Assembly: GCA_018389105.1 (NCBI GenBank) | Contig: JACATO010001434.1 | Coordinates: 35,001 to 99,000 of the forward strand | Length of the DNA stretch: 64,000 nt | Source: Nautilus pompilius | Taxonomy: Eukaryota > Mollusca > Cephalopoda > Nautilida > Nautilidae | Reading direction: 5' to 3' | Shown here: piece after piece, positions 1 through 10,600 of the stretch | How positions within the stretch are numbered: the first letter of the stretch is position 1 | How the letters are laid out: each line of letters opens with the position of its first letter | Notes under the pieces: generated by a model | The model's input: the letters and a program-made list of their open reading frames with translations, nothing else | Database searches by the model: none | What the model was told of the DNA's origin: nothing | Program-made: the position numbers and the translations under genes

Positions 1-590
1 TTAGTTTAAATGAAAAAAAACAACAACAAAAACAGTTAAGGCCAATAACTACTGTAGGTATGGGTTGGTTTTCAAACAAACAATTAATACCAAACTGGGG
101 TGACTCATTCTTCTCTGGTTCAGACGTTACTTATTATATCTGATGTAACTCGAGTCGCCGATGTCGCACAGCTACATCGTCGGGTGGAATATCTAAAGTT
201 TAGAGGCAATCGATCAGTGGCCCGGATATTAGTATCCACGGCGTAATATATCAATGAGGTAGCTGAAACAAGCATCTGATACACCGGCTAATTCGGGCAC
301 ACGAGCATCGTCTGAAAAATCATTCAAAATTATAGACAATTCAATCTGTTCACAATTTCGTCCGCTCTTTTCTTAAAACAGAGATCCACACGGGGTCCAA
401 ACTATTATATTAGAAAATTAACTTAAAAGGGACATAATCCGGTCTTGATTTACGCAGCTGCAAAGGCTACATTGCACCGGTGACTTCGCTCTCGGCGTGA
501 TGTCGCCCTGGTCTTGTCCTAGAGACAGCAGCTCAAGCTCATGCCGTTCAACGTGGATTTTAAGTGTCTTCTAGCCTTTCGTGGATTCTA
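1..590 (-). other. Probable 3' UTR of the GATA gene
   Basis: This stretch lies downstream of the GATA stop codon in transcript direction. I see no ORF, repeat family or canonical poly(A) signal (AATAAA or ATTAAA on the minus strand). An AATATA variant occurs near 406-411 but is weak. The UTR probably extends past the window edge. Confidence 0.5.
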
Positions 591-940
591 CTAATTAGCA
601 CCGACTGGTACTGTGTTCATACTAGCAGCCTCTGACACCTGCATCGTCAATGACTGGCCACTGTGCGGGTGGGAGGAGGGCGACTCCCCGCCGCCTAGCC
701 CCACGGGCAGCGGCTTGCTTGGGGAGTGGGAGTACACGCTGGGAGGTGGTTGCGACGCCATGGCGAGGGGGCTCCCCATGTTCGTGCGATGTTCGGACGG
801 GCTCGGCGTGAGCGCGGAGGTCTGCCCAGACATGGCACCGGTCGGAACTCCGAGGCCGGGTACACCTCCGTTGATTACGCCGTGTGGGCTGTGCGAGTTC
901 TGATTGGTGGAAACCATCGGCGGGCTCTGTGACTTCCCAT
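591..940 (-). CDS. GATA4/5/6 last coding exon (C-terminal region and stop)
   Basis: The acceptor is TCTTCCGCAG (exon starts at 940). Two bases complete the split Asn codon, then 115 codons run to TAG at 593-591. It encodes residues 392-506, a low-complexity Ser/Pro/Gly/His-rich tail (GKSQSPPMVSTNQ at the start, MNTVPVGAN at the end) with no further domain. Such tails carry transactivation function in vertebrate GATA4/5/6, but sequence conservation outside the fingers is weak, so this part is assigned by splice phase and continuity rather than motif. The overlapping plus-strand ORFs here are shadows. No AATAAA-type signal appears on the minus strand between the stop and the window edge, so the 3' UTR probably continues beyond position 1. 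Confidence 0.88.
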
Positions 941-2792
941 CTGCGGAAGACAAAGGGAGGAGGTTAACTGTTTAGAAAAGAAAGAAAAAGCGAAACATCC
1001 ATCAACAACAACAACAACAAACTTGTCTTTCCCTGTTAAATTGAGAGAAGAAAATGCAGCCCCCCTAATTACGTATTCTGATGACGCACTGTAGTATCAC
1101 GTGACTCCCGCTGAACTTTATCGTGAACACAAAAGGAAGGAGCTATTCGCTGGAGAATCAAACAATGAAGGCCCCTGCGGGTTATACAAAACGAGCCAAC
1201 AGACTATACATGTTTGCATAAATTAATAACGAAGCATTCATTTCTATTGACTTAACAGCAGTGAGACACCGAGTAAATAAATTAGAATAATTCATTGCGT
1301 GAAAATATCGATTTTGTTTTTCATTAATCATCAGTGAAATCAGAATCACTTACAGAGCTTTTAATTTCATAAGATAAGATAAACTTTATCAGCACTCGCA
1401 TATTAGCATCTATAGGGAATCGATATTTCGTTAGAATTATTTGTTATTGTTAACCCCATTGATTTTTGGCGTCGCTAAACGGATGTGGAAAGTATTCGGG
1501 CAAAGATACAAAAAATATATATATATATATATAGTGCTTCTAGAATCCATTAGTACCCTGAATTCGATTATTATACACTTCAGCACTCTGATACACTAAA
1601 CTCTATGATCCATCCTCTGTAGTTTCCGTCACAATATCATATTTTGTACCACCTTCGTCACTCTACAATAACTCATACATTTCCACCTATAGCCCCTCGG
1701 CTGTGTAATAATAAACACGTGAAATTCTAACATATTTTTATTTAATTTTCTCCTTAATGAATTAAGAATTCTGGCTTAATACAGGAAGTCAAACGAAAAG
1801 TTTTAATCTTAATCCCTAGTACGTTTTAAAATAATAATGTGGCTGCCTCTTGAATTGCGATATGGTAGTTTGTCGCAGGAGCTTTTCAAAGTAACTAAGG
1901 GAACTAAGCATGCAAATAGGGAACCGACATTTCCGGCTGACTGACTACCAAAAGGAACGAGTTCTATTCATCTTTCTGATAGAGTAATATTAGCGGATGA
2001 CACGCAATTAACGAGCAGTAAACGTTGTTAGTAGCGGAAGTGTAAATCAGTTATAGAAATCTAGCTGACATTGTTCCAAGGATCCCTTCTGCGAACTATG
2101 AGCGCAGTGGACGCGATGGATAGCAATAATTTTTAACCAGTTACTGCAACAACAACAAAAACAAAAAAGTCATCCTCGTTCTTTTATCGGAGGCGAGTTT
2201 ACACTTCGACAGCCGATTACGTACTCAGGGTTAAAAGTGAAAGTAAAAGTTCATTGTCTGCCCGTAGTCCATCCATTGTGAAGGCGACTGGCGGAAGGAA
2301 GGGAGTGGGGTTGGGCATACCTCTTACAAACTTCCTCTCGCCGCGTAATCCGAAATCCAAACAGGATTTTGCTCCCATCCAGAGACATCAGGAGACCATT
2401 TTATTCCTTCGCCCCTTTCGCTAGGAAAGCGGCGGCTCCTTTTCAATCCGCCAAACACGGACCCCAAATGGGGATCGTTTATGTCCCGCTGACCAAACAA
2501 AGAAGATTTTGCAATGCATACAAGCGAGAATAGCTAACGGCTTAGTCACGGGGTGGTGGTCACGAGGTGCTGACCAAGGCCGGTAAATACTGGATGTGAC
2601 GTTTACGGAAAACAATGCCTTCCTTCCGTCTGCGTCATTCTCGACTAACGGCTGAAACCCAAAGTGCCCAGAAGATTTAATAAATGAAATCTCGCCCCAC
2701 ACTTTCTTTCGAGGTGACAACATCAAAATAAACTTTCTACAAAGGCACTATTTTAAGAAAGAGTGGCCAAAGAACCCCTAAAAAATACTCAC
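941..2792 (-). other. GATA intron between basic-tail and last exons (1,852 bp)
   Basis: Bounded by GTGAGT (donor side, 2792) and CCGCAG (acceptor side, 941). It is mostly AT-rich unique sequence with a short (TA)n near 1515-1532 and AAC-type runs near 1003-1020 and 2146-2160. The notable element is a tight cluster of three WGATAR motifs at 1372-1391, listed separately. The ORF at 2421-2726 has no recognisable homology and is probably chance. Confidence 0.8.
1372..1391. promoter_or_regulatory. Cluster of three GATA-factor binding motifs
   Basis: Two overlapping AGATAA motifs (1372-1377, 1377-1382) are followed by TTATCA (1386-1391), which is TGATAA on the other strand. Three WGATAR matches in 20 bp, in opposing orientations, inside an intron of a GATA gene could be an autoregulatory site. 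This rests on motif matching only; short motifs also arise by chance in AT-rich DNA. Confidence 0.35.
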
Positions 2793-2901
2793 TGTTTAAG
2801 GACTGCTCTGATTTCGTAGGAGTCTTATTCTTCGACAAATTTTTCGGTTTTCGCTTTCGGGTTTGAATGCCATCTTTTTTCATAGCTAGAGGTCGATTTA
2901 C
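2793..2901 (-). CDS. GATA4/5/6 basic-tail exon (DNA contact and nuclear localisation)
   Basis: This is a 109-bp exon (36 codons plus 1 nt). Its acceptor is GTCTCCAG (exon starts at 2901) and its donor is AACA/GTGAGTA (ends at 2793). It encodes residues 355-390 and opens with [21 protein letters not shown], the basic arm that follows the C-finger in GATA proteins. In the family this arm lies along the DNA and also acts as a nuclear localisation signal. The RKRKPK core is at about 369-374 and [14 protein letters not shown] is typical of the 4/5/6 class. The exon enters in phase 0 and leaves in phase 1. Its last base joins AT of the final exon to make an Asn codon. The reading frame runs on past the donor, but that extension is intronic. 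Confidence 0.95.
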
Positions 2902-3456
2902 CTGGAGACAGAAAGCAACCAACAAAGACATTAACCAACCAACTGGGGGCCCCATAAGATATTGCAAAAAAAAGGACATCTCGGTGTTAATTATTACCCC
3001 TATCCCAGAGAATCTTCTAAGATACCGGCAACGAGTACGGAGACAGCATTCAAGGTGATTTAAAACCATTCTTTCGTGACTTCAAAATAAATGGTTTCAC
3101 TATTAGTTTAATTAGTAGTATTTAAAATTGTATTCTTTAAAATTATTAATCTTTTTCATCGGATTTGTTGCCGGGTAAACCGACAATAAAGTTGTAGCTG
3201 TCCTGCTTCGGCTTCCGCCATCTTAATATCATCGACGTTTCGACGAACTTTTCGTGTGGTCCTCTTCAGCATAGCTACAAGATTTGCGTGCGTGCGTGTA
3301 TCTTCAGTTTGTTGTTTCTACCCGGCGAAAGAGAGGTTAGGTGTTTCGGCTTTCTGCCAGAAACAGCTATACCGCACCACAGAGTTCCGGCAACGCAGAC
3401 TATAGTAGAGAAAGCCCTCCTGAACCAGTTCCAACTGGATGCAAGAAGAAACCCAG

Positions 3457-3517
<61 letters not shown>

Positions 3518-4517
3518 AACGTGCCATGGAGATACGCCAACACCGAGCGAGTGAGACCTGCCCAGATTCAGCTCGGGTCACGAAACTCTGTTAGCCAAAT
3601 AGCCCAACCACTGAGCCACCGGCGGCCCAATAGCTGTCTGCTAATTTTATCAGCTAAAGCATTTAAGAATCCGCAGTACTCGGTGGCTTTGCAATATATA
3701 CTAATTTAAACTAACTACTAATAAATTCTTCAAGTTCCTTTTTATTAAAAGAAATTCAAGTCACTCCCACACGCGCTCGTGGTTCCAGTAGTCTCCCTTT
3801 AAGAGTAGCCGGTCACGAGTGATCTGTTATAAGCTATGCTTAACCCCGCCATCTCACGACACAGTGGTCCCGATAACTACCTTCAAAATTGAACAGTGTA
3901 TTTTCCCTTTTTTACAAAAAAGGGCAGGTTTTCTTTCAGGGTGGTGTCTGAGGTAGGCTCCACTGAATAAAATTGACGGGTATTTACTTGTTTCTACTGA
4001 AGCACTGGTTCGCTGAAGCTTCGTCAATTGCCAGCCAGGTGTCGCATGCTCTACTCGGAATTCAGGAAACGGCAGCATCTCGCTGCTGTCGTTAAGTTAT
4101 GGACGCACCTGGAAAGGCGCTAGGTGGCGCGTCAGTAGTCCAAGATTTAACTCAGCCAGTTACAAAGAGGCTGGAAACCATTATTTCTCACAGAGCCCCC
4201 CTTCCAAAATAGCAGCTATACGGAAACGGCCGTCAGCACGATTTTTTTTTAAACAAATTCATCGATACTCTCACCATTAGCTGTACTTGTCGGTAATTCA
4301 TTCCACTCTTTAAAAATTAAATTCCACAGTGAATCAGCAGGGGACAGGTAACACGGAGAACTGGACACTCGCGCTGAATTAGCTTTCTTGCAAATTGTTA
4401 ACGCGAAAAACAACAAAAACAAAAACCCTGGCGCCTTCTCTCTCTCTCGCTCTATAGCTCATTCTCAGGTAGCAGCAGCATCAGCAGCCTGGGATGCGAG
4501 CCAATCGATATACTTAC
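2902..4517 (-). other. GATA intron between C-finger and basic-tail exons (1,616 bp)
   Basis: Canonical GTAAGTA donor at 4517 and CTCCAG acceptor at 2902. It contains a SINE-like insertion with an internal GA microsatellite (3375-3625) and otherwise unique AT-rich sequence. I see no additional exon. Confidence 0.85.
3375..3625 (-). mobile_element. tRNA-derived SINE-like element with internal GA/TC microsatellite
   Basis: On the minus strand, 3625 onward reads CCGGTGGCTCAGTGGTTGGG, which resembles a tRNA A box. A degraded B-box region follows (GAGTTTCGTGACCCGAGC), then GGCACGTTGGATC, a TC run (about 3463-3514), and a body motif GGGTTTCTTCTTGCATC. The body motif resembles the GGTTTCCTCCTGCATC of the copy at 13.5 kb. 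The order head, body and low-complexity insert supports a decayed SINE. No target duplication was identified. Confidence 0.55.
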
Positions 4518-4643
4518 CCCGTGCAACTTGAAATACAGTCCACACGCGTTGCAAACCGGCTCTCCTTCGTTGTTCCTCCTCCAAAGCGTCGTGGTAGAAG
4601 TATGACAGTTAGCACAAGACAGCCCCGCTCGTCTGGAGGCGGA
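4518..4643 (-). CDS. GATA4/5/6 C-terminal zinc-finger exon
   Basis: This is a 126-bp exon of 42 codons in phase 0/0. Its acceptor is CCGTTTCAG (exon starts at 4643) and its donor is CACGGG/GTAAGTA (ends at 4518). It encodes residues 313-354, with the C-finger C-X2-C-X17-C-X2-C at Cys322, 325, 343 and 346 and the loop [19 protein letters not shown]. The C-finger is the main WGATAR-binding domain of GATA factors. [13 protein letters not shown] is diagnostic for the 4/5/6 class. Vertebrate GATA4/5/6 usually have Met after GLY and Pro after LHGV; here they are Phe and, across the junction, Asn, so the product reads [13 protein letters not shown]. That mixes 4/5/6 features with the NRPL seen in GATA1/2/3 and in several invertebrate GATA proteins. 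All four zinc ligands are present. Confidence 0.96.
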
Positions 4644-5489
4644 CTGAAACGGAAACGCCTGGTACAATTAGTCCACGTATTATTCTGTCCGTAGAACAGT
4701 TTGTGATGGATTGCGCACGTCGGCATAGAAACGGGACCCGACGTAATCTTTAGAGAGAATATTTAAAGCCCTCTTACCACGCAGAAGAGGGGAAAAAAAT
4801 AATAAATTCATAAAGCTTTCCACAGGAACACGAGGTTTCCCGCAAACACGTGTAGATGTATTGGAATCAGATAAAATTCATAATGTCTGAATAAACAAAA
4901 CCTAGGCTGCTCTCACAGAGATGCTTAAGATTGAAGAATGAATGATGCGATTACACATGATCGCCTATAAGTTGCTGTTTATTAAAGAAGTCGTTCGGGA
5001 TGTGGATATAATAAATATACTCCATCATTTACCAAAAAAAAATGTTGTTGTTTTTTGTAAATTGACTAATTGATATAGAACTGGAAAGCGGACGCTGCCC
5101 GACGCAGAGACACACGCAGAGGATATCTCCAGCAGGACCCTTGTTTACCGAACAAGTTGGATTATCATCGATTTATCTACTTCCCCATCAAACAAGAAAG
5201 GGCTGGTAAATAATTAGATAAAAAAAATAAAACCGACTGCGTTTTCCGTCCGAAGGACAGTTATCATCTCGTACCAGAAAGAAATCAAGCTGTTGTGTGA
5301 AAGTCTGTCAGTCTGTTGCGCGCCTTCCCTGGTTAGGGAGGGGATTGGCAGATCCCTATCTTGATTATGAGATTGTAGATGTGTATTGGGGGGTGTGGGT
5401 TGCGCACGCAGCCGTTTCCCATCGTGGGAGGGGCGCGATCGGAAAATCCCTGCTAGAATTCTTTATCGATCGGACGTAGGAGGAAAAGA

Positions 5490-5655
5490 CAGACAGACAG
5501 ACACCCACCCACGCGGGAGCCGGCCGGTGAGTGAAGAGTCAGAATAAACCGATGTCAGGGAGGTATGCTAAACTGAGCCGGTTCCCACCGGGATTCGAAC
5601 TGGTAACCCCCAAGCCTTAGCAGGACAGAAGTATAGCCACCGGGACCACCACTGT
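5490..5655 (-). mobile_element. tRNA-derived SINE-like element
   Basis: On the minus strand the sequence has an A-box-like segment (GTGGCTATACTTCTG) about 40 bp before a good B box (CAGTTCGAATCCCGG, near 5592-5606). It ends in a CTGTCTGTCTGTC run near 5490. The spacing of the two boxes and the simple-sequence tail fit a tRNA-derived SINE head. It does not fold as an intact tRNA gene by eye. Confidence 0.55.
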
Positions 5656-6067
5656 ATGAAAGTAGAAACTAAAATCTCGCACCTGCAAATGGTGAATTTT
5701 ATGCAAAAATAAAAGAATTATATATAAGCACAACAACAGTACAATTATACAAATCAAGTGATTTCCGCACTAGTGAAGGATCACCAAGGCGCAGGCGAAT
5801 GTTAACATATACCATTACTACGCAATTACTAATCATAAAAAAGATGATTAATTTAATATTCTCGGCTCCATACTATGGAACATCGTCTGCGAGTTTGTTT
5901 TAAATGTTTATAGCTCTTGAAGTGACAATTAAAAAGTTCAGAAGCCCAGCACGAACGGCAGGCACAGTTATGACGTCGGTCGAACCCCGCACGCACATCG
6001 ATGACGATGATATCTTGTGGTCTTGCTGATAAGAGAGAGACAAAGCTGCTACACTTAAAGAATCTGA

Positions 6068-6533
6068 ACGTGGTGTTTACCTGTCAGGTAAAGTTCGGCT
6101 AACGTGGGTGTTTACCTGTCAGGTAAAGATCGGCTAAAGTGGTGGTGTTTACGTCAGATAAAGATCGGCTAACGTGGTGGTGTTTACGTCAGATAAAGTT
6201 CGGCTAACGTGGTGGTGTTTACCTGTCAGGTAAAGATCGACTAACGTGGTGGTGTTTACCTGTCAGGTAAAGATCGGCTAACGTGGTGGTGTTTACCTGT
6301 CAGGTAAAGATCGGCTAACGTGGTGGTGTTTACGTCAGATAAAGTTCGGCTAACGTGGTGGTGTTTACCTGTCAGGTAAAGATCGGCTAACGTGGTGGTG
6401 TTTACCTGTCAGGTAAAGTTCGGCTAACGTGGTGGTGTTTACCTGTCAGGTAAAGATCGACTAACGTGGTGGTGTTTACCTGTCAGGTAAAGATCGGCTA
6501 ACGTGGTGGTGTTTACCTGTCAGGTAAAGTTCG
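6068..6533. repeat. Minisatellite, 13 copies of about 37 bp, each with a palindromic core
   Basis: Ten copies carry the perfect palindrome TTTACCTGTCAGGTAAA followed by GATCGGCTAACGTGG or the TTCGG/ATCGA variants. Three shorter copies (near 6145, 6180 and 6330) read TTTACGTCAGATAAAG instead, which destroys the palindrome and creates an AGATAA motif. The array lies in the intron between the finger exons, about 390 bp downstream of the N-finger donor in transcript direction. CAG/GTAAA occurs on both strands of each full copy and resembles a 5' splice site. Confidence 0.95.
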
Positions 6534-6920
6534 ATCGCCGAAAACCAGACAGAACAAACGGCTAGAAGACTAATCACCAGATTCTCGAAGGTGTCTGTCT
6601 GTCTGTTCGATCCAGCCCGACCAGTTTTGCTATTCGATCTGTCTGCCGATATTAGCAGCTAACGGTAAGTTTGTTCCCGAAGATAGACGGCAGCCGAACG
6701 GGGAAGAAAGATCAATATATCGACTGATTGTAAGTTCACAATTGGGAGAGGATCGATCGGACCCCCCCCAACCGTATTCCCACTGAAGGCCGACGCCCTT
6801 ATGACTGACGACGCTCCCTGACCCGATAAAAGTAATTTCTTTTTACTCAGCTCTTCGCCTCATAGTTCCCACCTGACGAAGCAACGAGACGCCGTTTCTT
6901 CGGCCATCTCCCCTTCTTAC

Positions 6921-7093
6921 CAATCGGCGCTGCGGTTTTATAAGCGGCCGGTTAATCCCGTTCATTTTGTGGTAGAGTCCGCATGCGTTGCACAGGTAAT
7001 GTCCAGTTCCGTCCCTCCGCCACAGGGGGGTGGAAATGGCGCCGCAGTTAACGCATTCGCGACCCTCCACGTCGGCGAAGTATTCTGTACCAT
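6921..7093 (-). CDS. GATA4/5/6 N-terminal zinc-finger exon
   Basis: The exon is bounded by an acceptor (CATTTCAG, exon starts at 7093) and a donor (TTG/GTAAGA, last base 6921). It has 2 nt plus 57 codons, entering in phase 1 and leaving in phase 0. It encodes residues 256-312 of the joined protein, with the N-finger C-X2-C-X17-C-X2-C at Cys268, 271, 289 and 292. The surrounding sequence ([40 protein letters not shown]) is almost invariant in GATA4/5/6 proteins. In GATA proteins this finger stabilises DNA binding at double sites and contacts FOG-type cofactors. The Val after the first Cys, the FOG-contact position in vertebrate GATA1, is retained. A separate exon for each finger is the usual GATA gene layout. 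The next exon upstream lies 45.6 kb away at 52711. Confidence 0.96.
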
Positions 7094-7215
7094 CTGAAAT
7101 GGGATGAAAAAAAAATATATATGATTCAACAAGATATAATTAACGCAAATACAAAAACAGAACGTTATTCGGCATTGCGAACTTGAATAAGCTTAGCAAC
7201 AAAGATGGAAAAGGG

Positions 7216-7216
<1 letters not shown>

Positions 7217-7253
<37 letters not shown>

Positions 7254-7390
7254 AAGAGAGAGAGAGAAGAGAGAGAGAGAGAGATGGAGAGAGAGAGAGA
7301 GAGAGAGAGAGATGGCGAGATGGAGAGAGATATGGAGAAGAGACAGAGAGAGAGAGATGACGTCATTACAGAGAGAGAGAGAGAGAGTTA
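7217..7390 (+). repeat. GA-rich microsatellite with an embedded TGACGTCA
   Basis: Imperfect GA runs are broken by GATGG units, and one ATGACGTCATTACAGAGAG segment sits near 7357-7375. The same TGACGTCA-n-TACAGAGAG arrangement recurs near 45.6 and 46.1-46.5 kb. The ORFs here encode only Arg/Glu repeats and are artefacts. Confidence 0.9.
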
Positions 7391-7948
7391 TCGTATGGTA
7401 TCGTAAGTTTTGTTATCTGTACAAATGTAAAACCTTTCCGCCACCTTGACCTTGTTACTGTGTTACTGGGACTGCTCTTAGAGAACGGACGTTTCGACGA
7501 TCCTTTCCAGTCGCCATCATCGTTAGGGGCGTAGCCCTGAAAAGGGGAGAGGGCACAGCGAGGGGAGGGGACGTTCATTTCGCGAACAGGTACGTACAAC
7601 ATACCTACTGAAGGCCGGCAACGTTGCGTTCAGAACCAGTCCAGCCGCCCCCCTCGACCTTTTACGGAAGCGAGATCCATAGAGACAGATCAGCTCTTTT
7701 TGGGGGGGGGGGTTGGGGAAGTTACAGGTCTGTTTCCTTATTTTTTAGCAATAGAAAAAATAAGAGAAAAGTAAATCACTGATCAGAAGCAGAAGTCCAT
7801 TAACCATCTGGAGCCGCTGTCTGACCCGACCCTTCCTCGTTTCACTCTGGTACGGCAAAAAGCCACCCGCTAAATCTGTTTCAATCGCACGGCAGTTTAA
7901 AGAACAACAACAACACGGTCGACGTACGGACGTTAATCGCCTGCGTTA

Positions 7949-7949
<1 letters not shown>

Positions 7950-7990
<41 letters not shown>
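7950..7990 (+). repeat. (CA)n microsatellite
   Basis: About 20 uninterrupted CA dinucleotides followed by CACACACC. Confidence 0.97.
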
Positions 7991-7992
<2 letters not shown>

Positions 7993-9239
7993 ACACACCC
8001 CATTTTATGGGGCCCCTGATTCAATAAACGTGCCCGGGAGGCGCACCCCAACTGACGTTACGAACAGGGAGATTGCTGAGTTACGCGATGACAATCTGCT
8101 CGCCGAATATGAGCGTAGATTATCCCAAATCAGACATTCTCACATCCGGTGAAAGGGGAACGAACTACTGAACGTGAGTAATCCGACGATTCTTCACCGC
8201 CTACTCGCCCTGGGGAACGAGAGCGACCATCACTACCTCGCAACTCATTCCGTATATTACTGCCAGGAAGATGGGGGCGCGAATTATTGCGTCACGTGAT
8301 ACCAAGGTTCGGCTTACCCGGATTGCTACAAGAAGTCGTCCGTCAAGTCTTTGATTTTTTTTTTCTTTCCAAGCCAGTTTACACCAAAGCACTGCCAAAC
8401 ACCGGGAATTGACTCCATCCACTTACAATTCCACTGGTAAGTTTTATTTTGTGTTAGCCAATTTATAGAAGATTATGCCCCACCACCACCACCGTACGCC
8501 GAATTCCTACAAGGGAAGTAACCGTGATGAGCAAGCGTGGTGCTGCGGTCGTCCGCTAGGAATCGTTACCAATCCTGCGCCGTGTGTGTGAAGTTCGGCA
8601 CTTCCGACTTCGGCAGGCGAAAGATTGCCAAGGAGGTGGTTGCGCCAAACCGAGTCCCCACCAGTAGAAAATCTGACCATTGACCTTATTAGTCAACTGA
8701 ACTACCGTGCGGCCAAATGTATAGGTGTGATTCCCAGTAATGAAAATAGCGAGGGAAACATTTTATTGCTCGTTCTCTTCACTCTCCTTATGATAAAAAG
8801 CCCTATCATATTCAGTTTCCTTTAAATATAATATTAAAAGAAAAGGAATTAAACAAACTTTATATTATTTTGCCTTTAAACTTTCAAGAATTTTCTCCCC
8901 CTTTTCTTATGCTTAACACAAGACCTCGCTAGTGTCCATCCCACCATTTTGTTCATTTAGAATTCCTCATAAATCCGACTAATACAGAAATGTATTGTAA
9001 AGATCTTAATGATTATTGCGAAACTACATTCTTCCTTAAGAATTTTACACATCGACATTTTAACCGGGAAGTTTGGCTCATCTTTCAACTCTTCAAAAGT
9101 TGCAGGACAGAGATGGTGGTCGGTTGGTTGGTAGTTTCAAAAGTTAGTGTTCTTGGCAAGTTAGTAATTTCAGCACCGAAACCTAACCAATAAGAAGTAG
9201 TGACATACGTCAAACCCGCCGAGGTCTCTTTAGATTACC

Positions 9240-10600
9240 CGGCTGCTGCTATTTGCCGACTGAAGTTTACGGTTGTCGCGGCGCCGGGGTTGTGTGTGTG
9301 TGTGTGTGGGGGGGGGGTTGCTGGCTGTAGTTGTTCAGAGAGGCTTCCAGGAGGGAGCGGAAAGGGGCCGGCCCCGCCATTATCTAACGTTAAATATTTA
9401 CCCGCTGATCAGGTTTTGCTTACATCTAAAGAATATTGCTTTATGCTGGCGATCGCCGCGCCGACCAACCGCGAAAAGGTTCTTCTTGGGAGCTCCAGGA
9501 GGTCAAAGTTCAACCACGGTGTAGAGGGGGGGGGGCTGCGAGGGATAAGACAAGAGGCGGGCTGTTTAAACAACAACAAACAACAACAACAACAACAACA
9601 ACAAGGAAAACTACATACGCGAGAAGGGATCGCCGGAGTGGGCCGCCAGCCAGCTCGTCGTGGGTTATCGGCATGGCCCAGAGGTATGAGGCCCGCCTCG
9701 TTCTGCCGAAATGGCGTCTCGGATCCGCCGACATTCGGCGATAGGATTTCAGCGACACGGAACACCGAGCGAGCGTGCGCAGGGCCTCCACTTCGCAGAC
9801 GGCGAAACGGAATTGTGATCCTATAGCCGTAATTAAACTAGTAAACATTTCCATAACCCCTGACCCCGGTATCGCGGCACCCATCGAACATAATGCCGGC
9901 CAATTAACGCGGAATAACTGGGGAAACCTCGAGATTGACATCGGAGTGCGGCGTCAGCCTCGACCCGGGCGACACCGCCGGTGTAAGTTTACCTGGGCCG
10001 TGTTTATCCGGAAAGGGGAGGCGGGGTTGATAGTTTCGGTTTGAGACTGATGGAGATCGGCTGGTCTCCTCGCACCTCCCACCCACCCACAACTCGACGT
10101 AGATGCGATTTTATGTTCCCCCGCTGGGGGGAGCGGGGAGGTCCAGCAACTGGTGATTGTTTACGAGTTTGGCATTTGTTTACACGTGTTTCGCCGCGTG
10201 TCTCCGGATAGAAACAAACAACGGCGGGTCCGCCGCGGCATCCGGACGGCAATGCGAGCGCTCGCGGGGAGGGGAATGGTGCAAGACCAGCGGCTCCAAC
10301 ACGAGGCCGGGAAGGGTTAGGGAGGCTGGTCCCGCAGGATCCCAAAGCGGGCCGCGTATACCAGGTAAAAACCGCCAGCCTTAACCAGAGTAAAGCTAAT
10401 AACGCCAGAGGCTTAGGTAAAGGTGTGTGGGAGGGGGGGTAGGAGAAGGCCGGCAATGGCCGTCCGACACCCTCACCTCCCGTGTTAGCAATTAATCGTC
10501 GCACGTGCGAACCAAATAAACCGTCGCGAACGTGGACTACATACATCGCGAGGTGACGTGAGCGGCTGGAGGCAGCACCCACCCGACCGGTTGAGGGTTA
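9240..10600. promoter_or_regulatory. CpG-rich tract inside the giant intron
   Basis: CpG dinucleotides are frequent here (densest about 9640-10600) relative to the AT-rich flanks. The tract includes a short GTGTG/poly-G run near 9290-9318 and an AAC run at 9570-9604. Several ORFs cross it, but none shows recognisable homology and the Gln run comes from the AAC repeat. It could be an unmethylated regulatory region or an alternative promoter about 2.2-3.5 kb upstream of the N-finger exon. That is inference from base composition only. Confidence 0.25.

Larger units (their letters stand above)
4644..6920 (-). other. GATA intron between the two zinc-finger exons (2,277 bp)
   Basis: Donor GTAAGA at 6920 and acceptor TTTCAG at 4644, phase 0. 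An intron separating the two fingers is characteristic of GATA genes. It contains a SINE-like element (5490-5655) and the 13-copy palindromic minisatellite (6068-6533); the rest is unique sequence without visible genes. Confidence 0.88.

Noticed and set aside
2737..2792. Continuation of the basic-tail exon beyond the donor
   Set aside because: The frame is open past 2793, but AACA/GTGAGTA is a strong donor and joining to 940 restores a continuous Asn codon and C-terminus.
5590..5650. Possible tRNA gene (A and B boxes)
   Set aside because: No cloverleaf could be drawn by eye and a simple-repeat tail follows, so a SINE is the better reading.
6068..6533. CRISPR-like appearance of regularly spaced palindromic repeats
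   Set aside because: Spacers are not unique; the whole 37-bp unit repeats, and the locus is inside an animal intron.
9200..9826. 208-codon ORF with a Gln run
   Set aside because: The Gln run comes from an AAC/CAA microsatellite; the rest shows no recognisable domain and overlapping frames are equally open in this CpG-rich tract.
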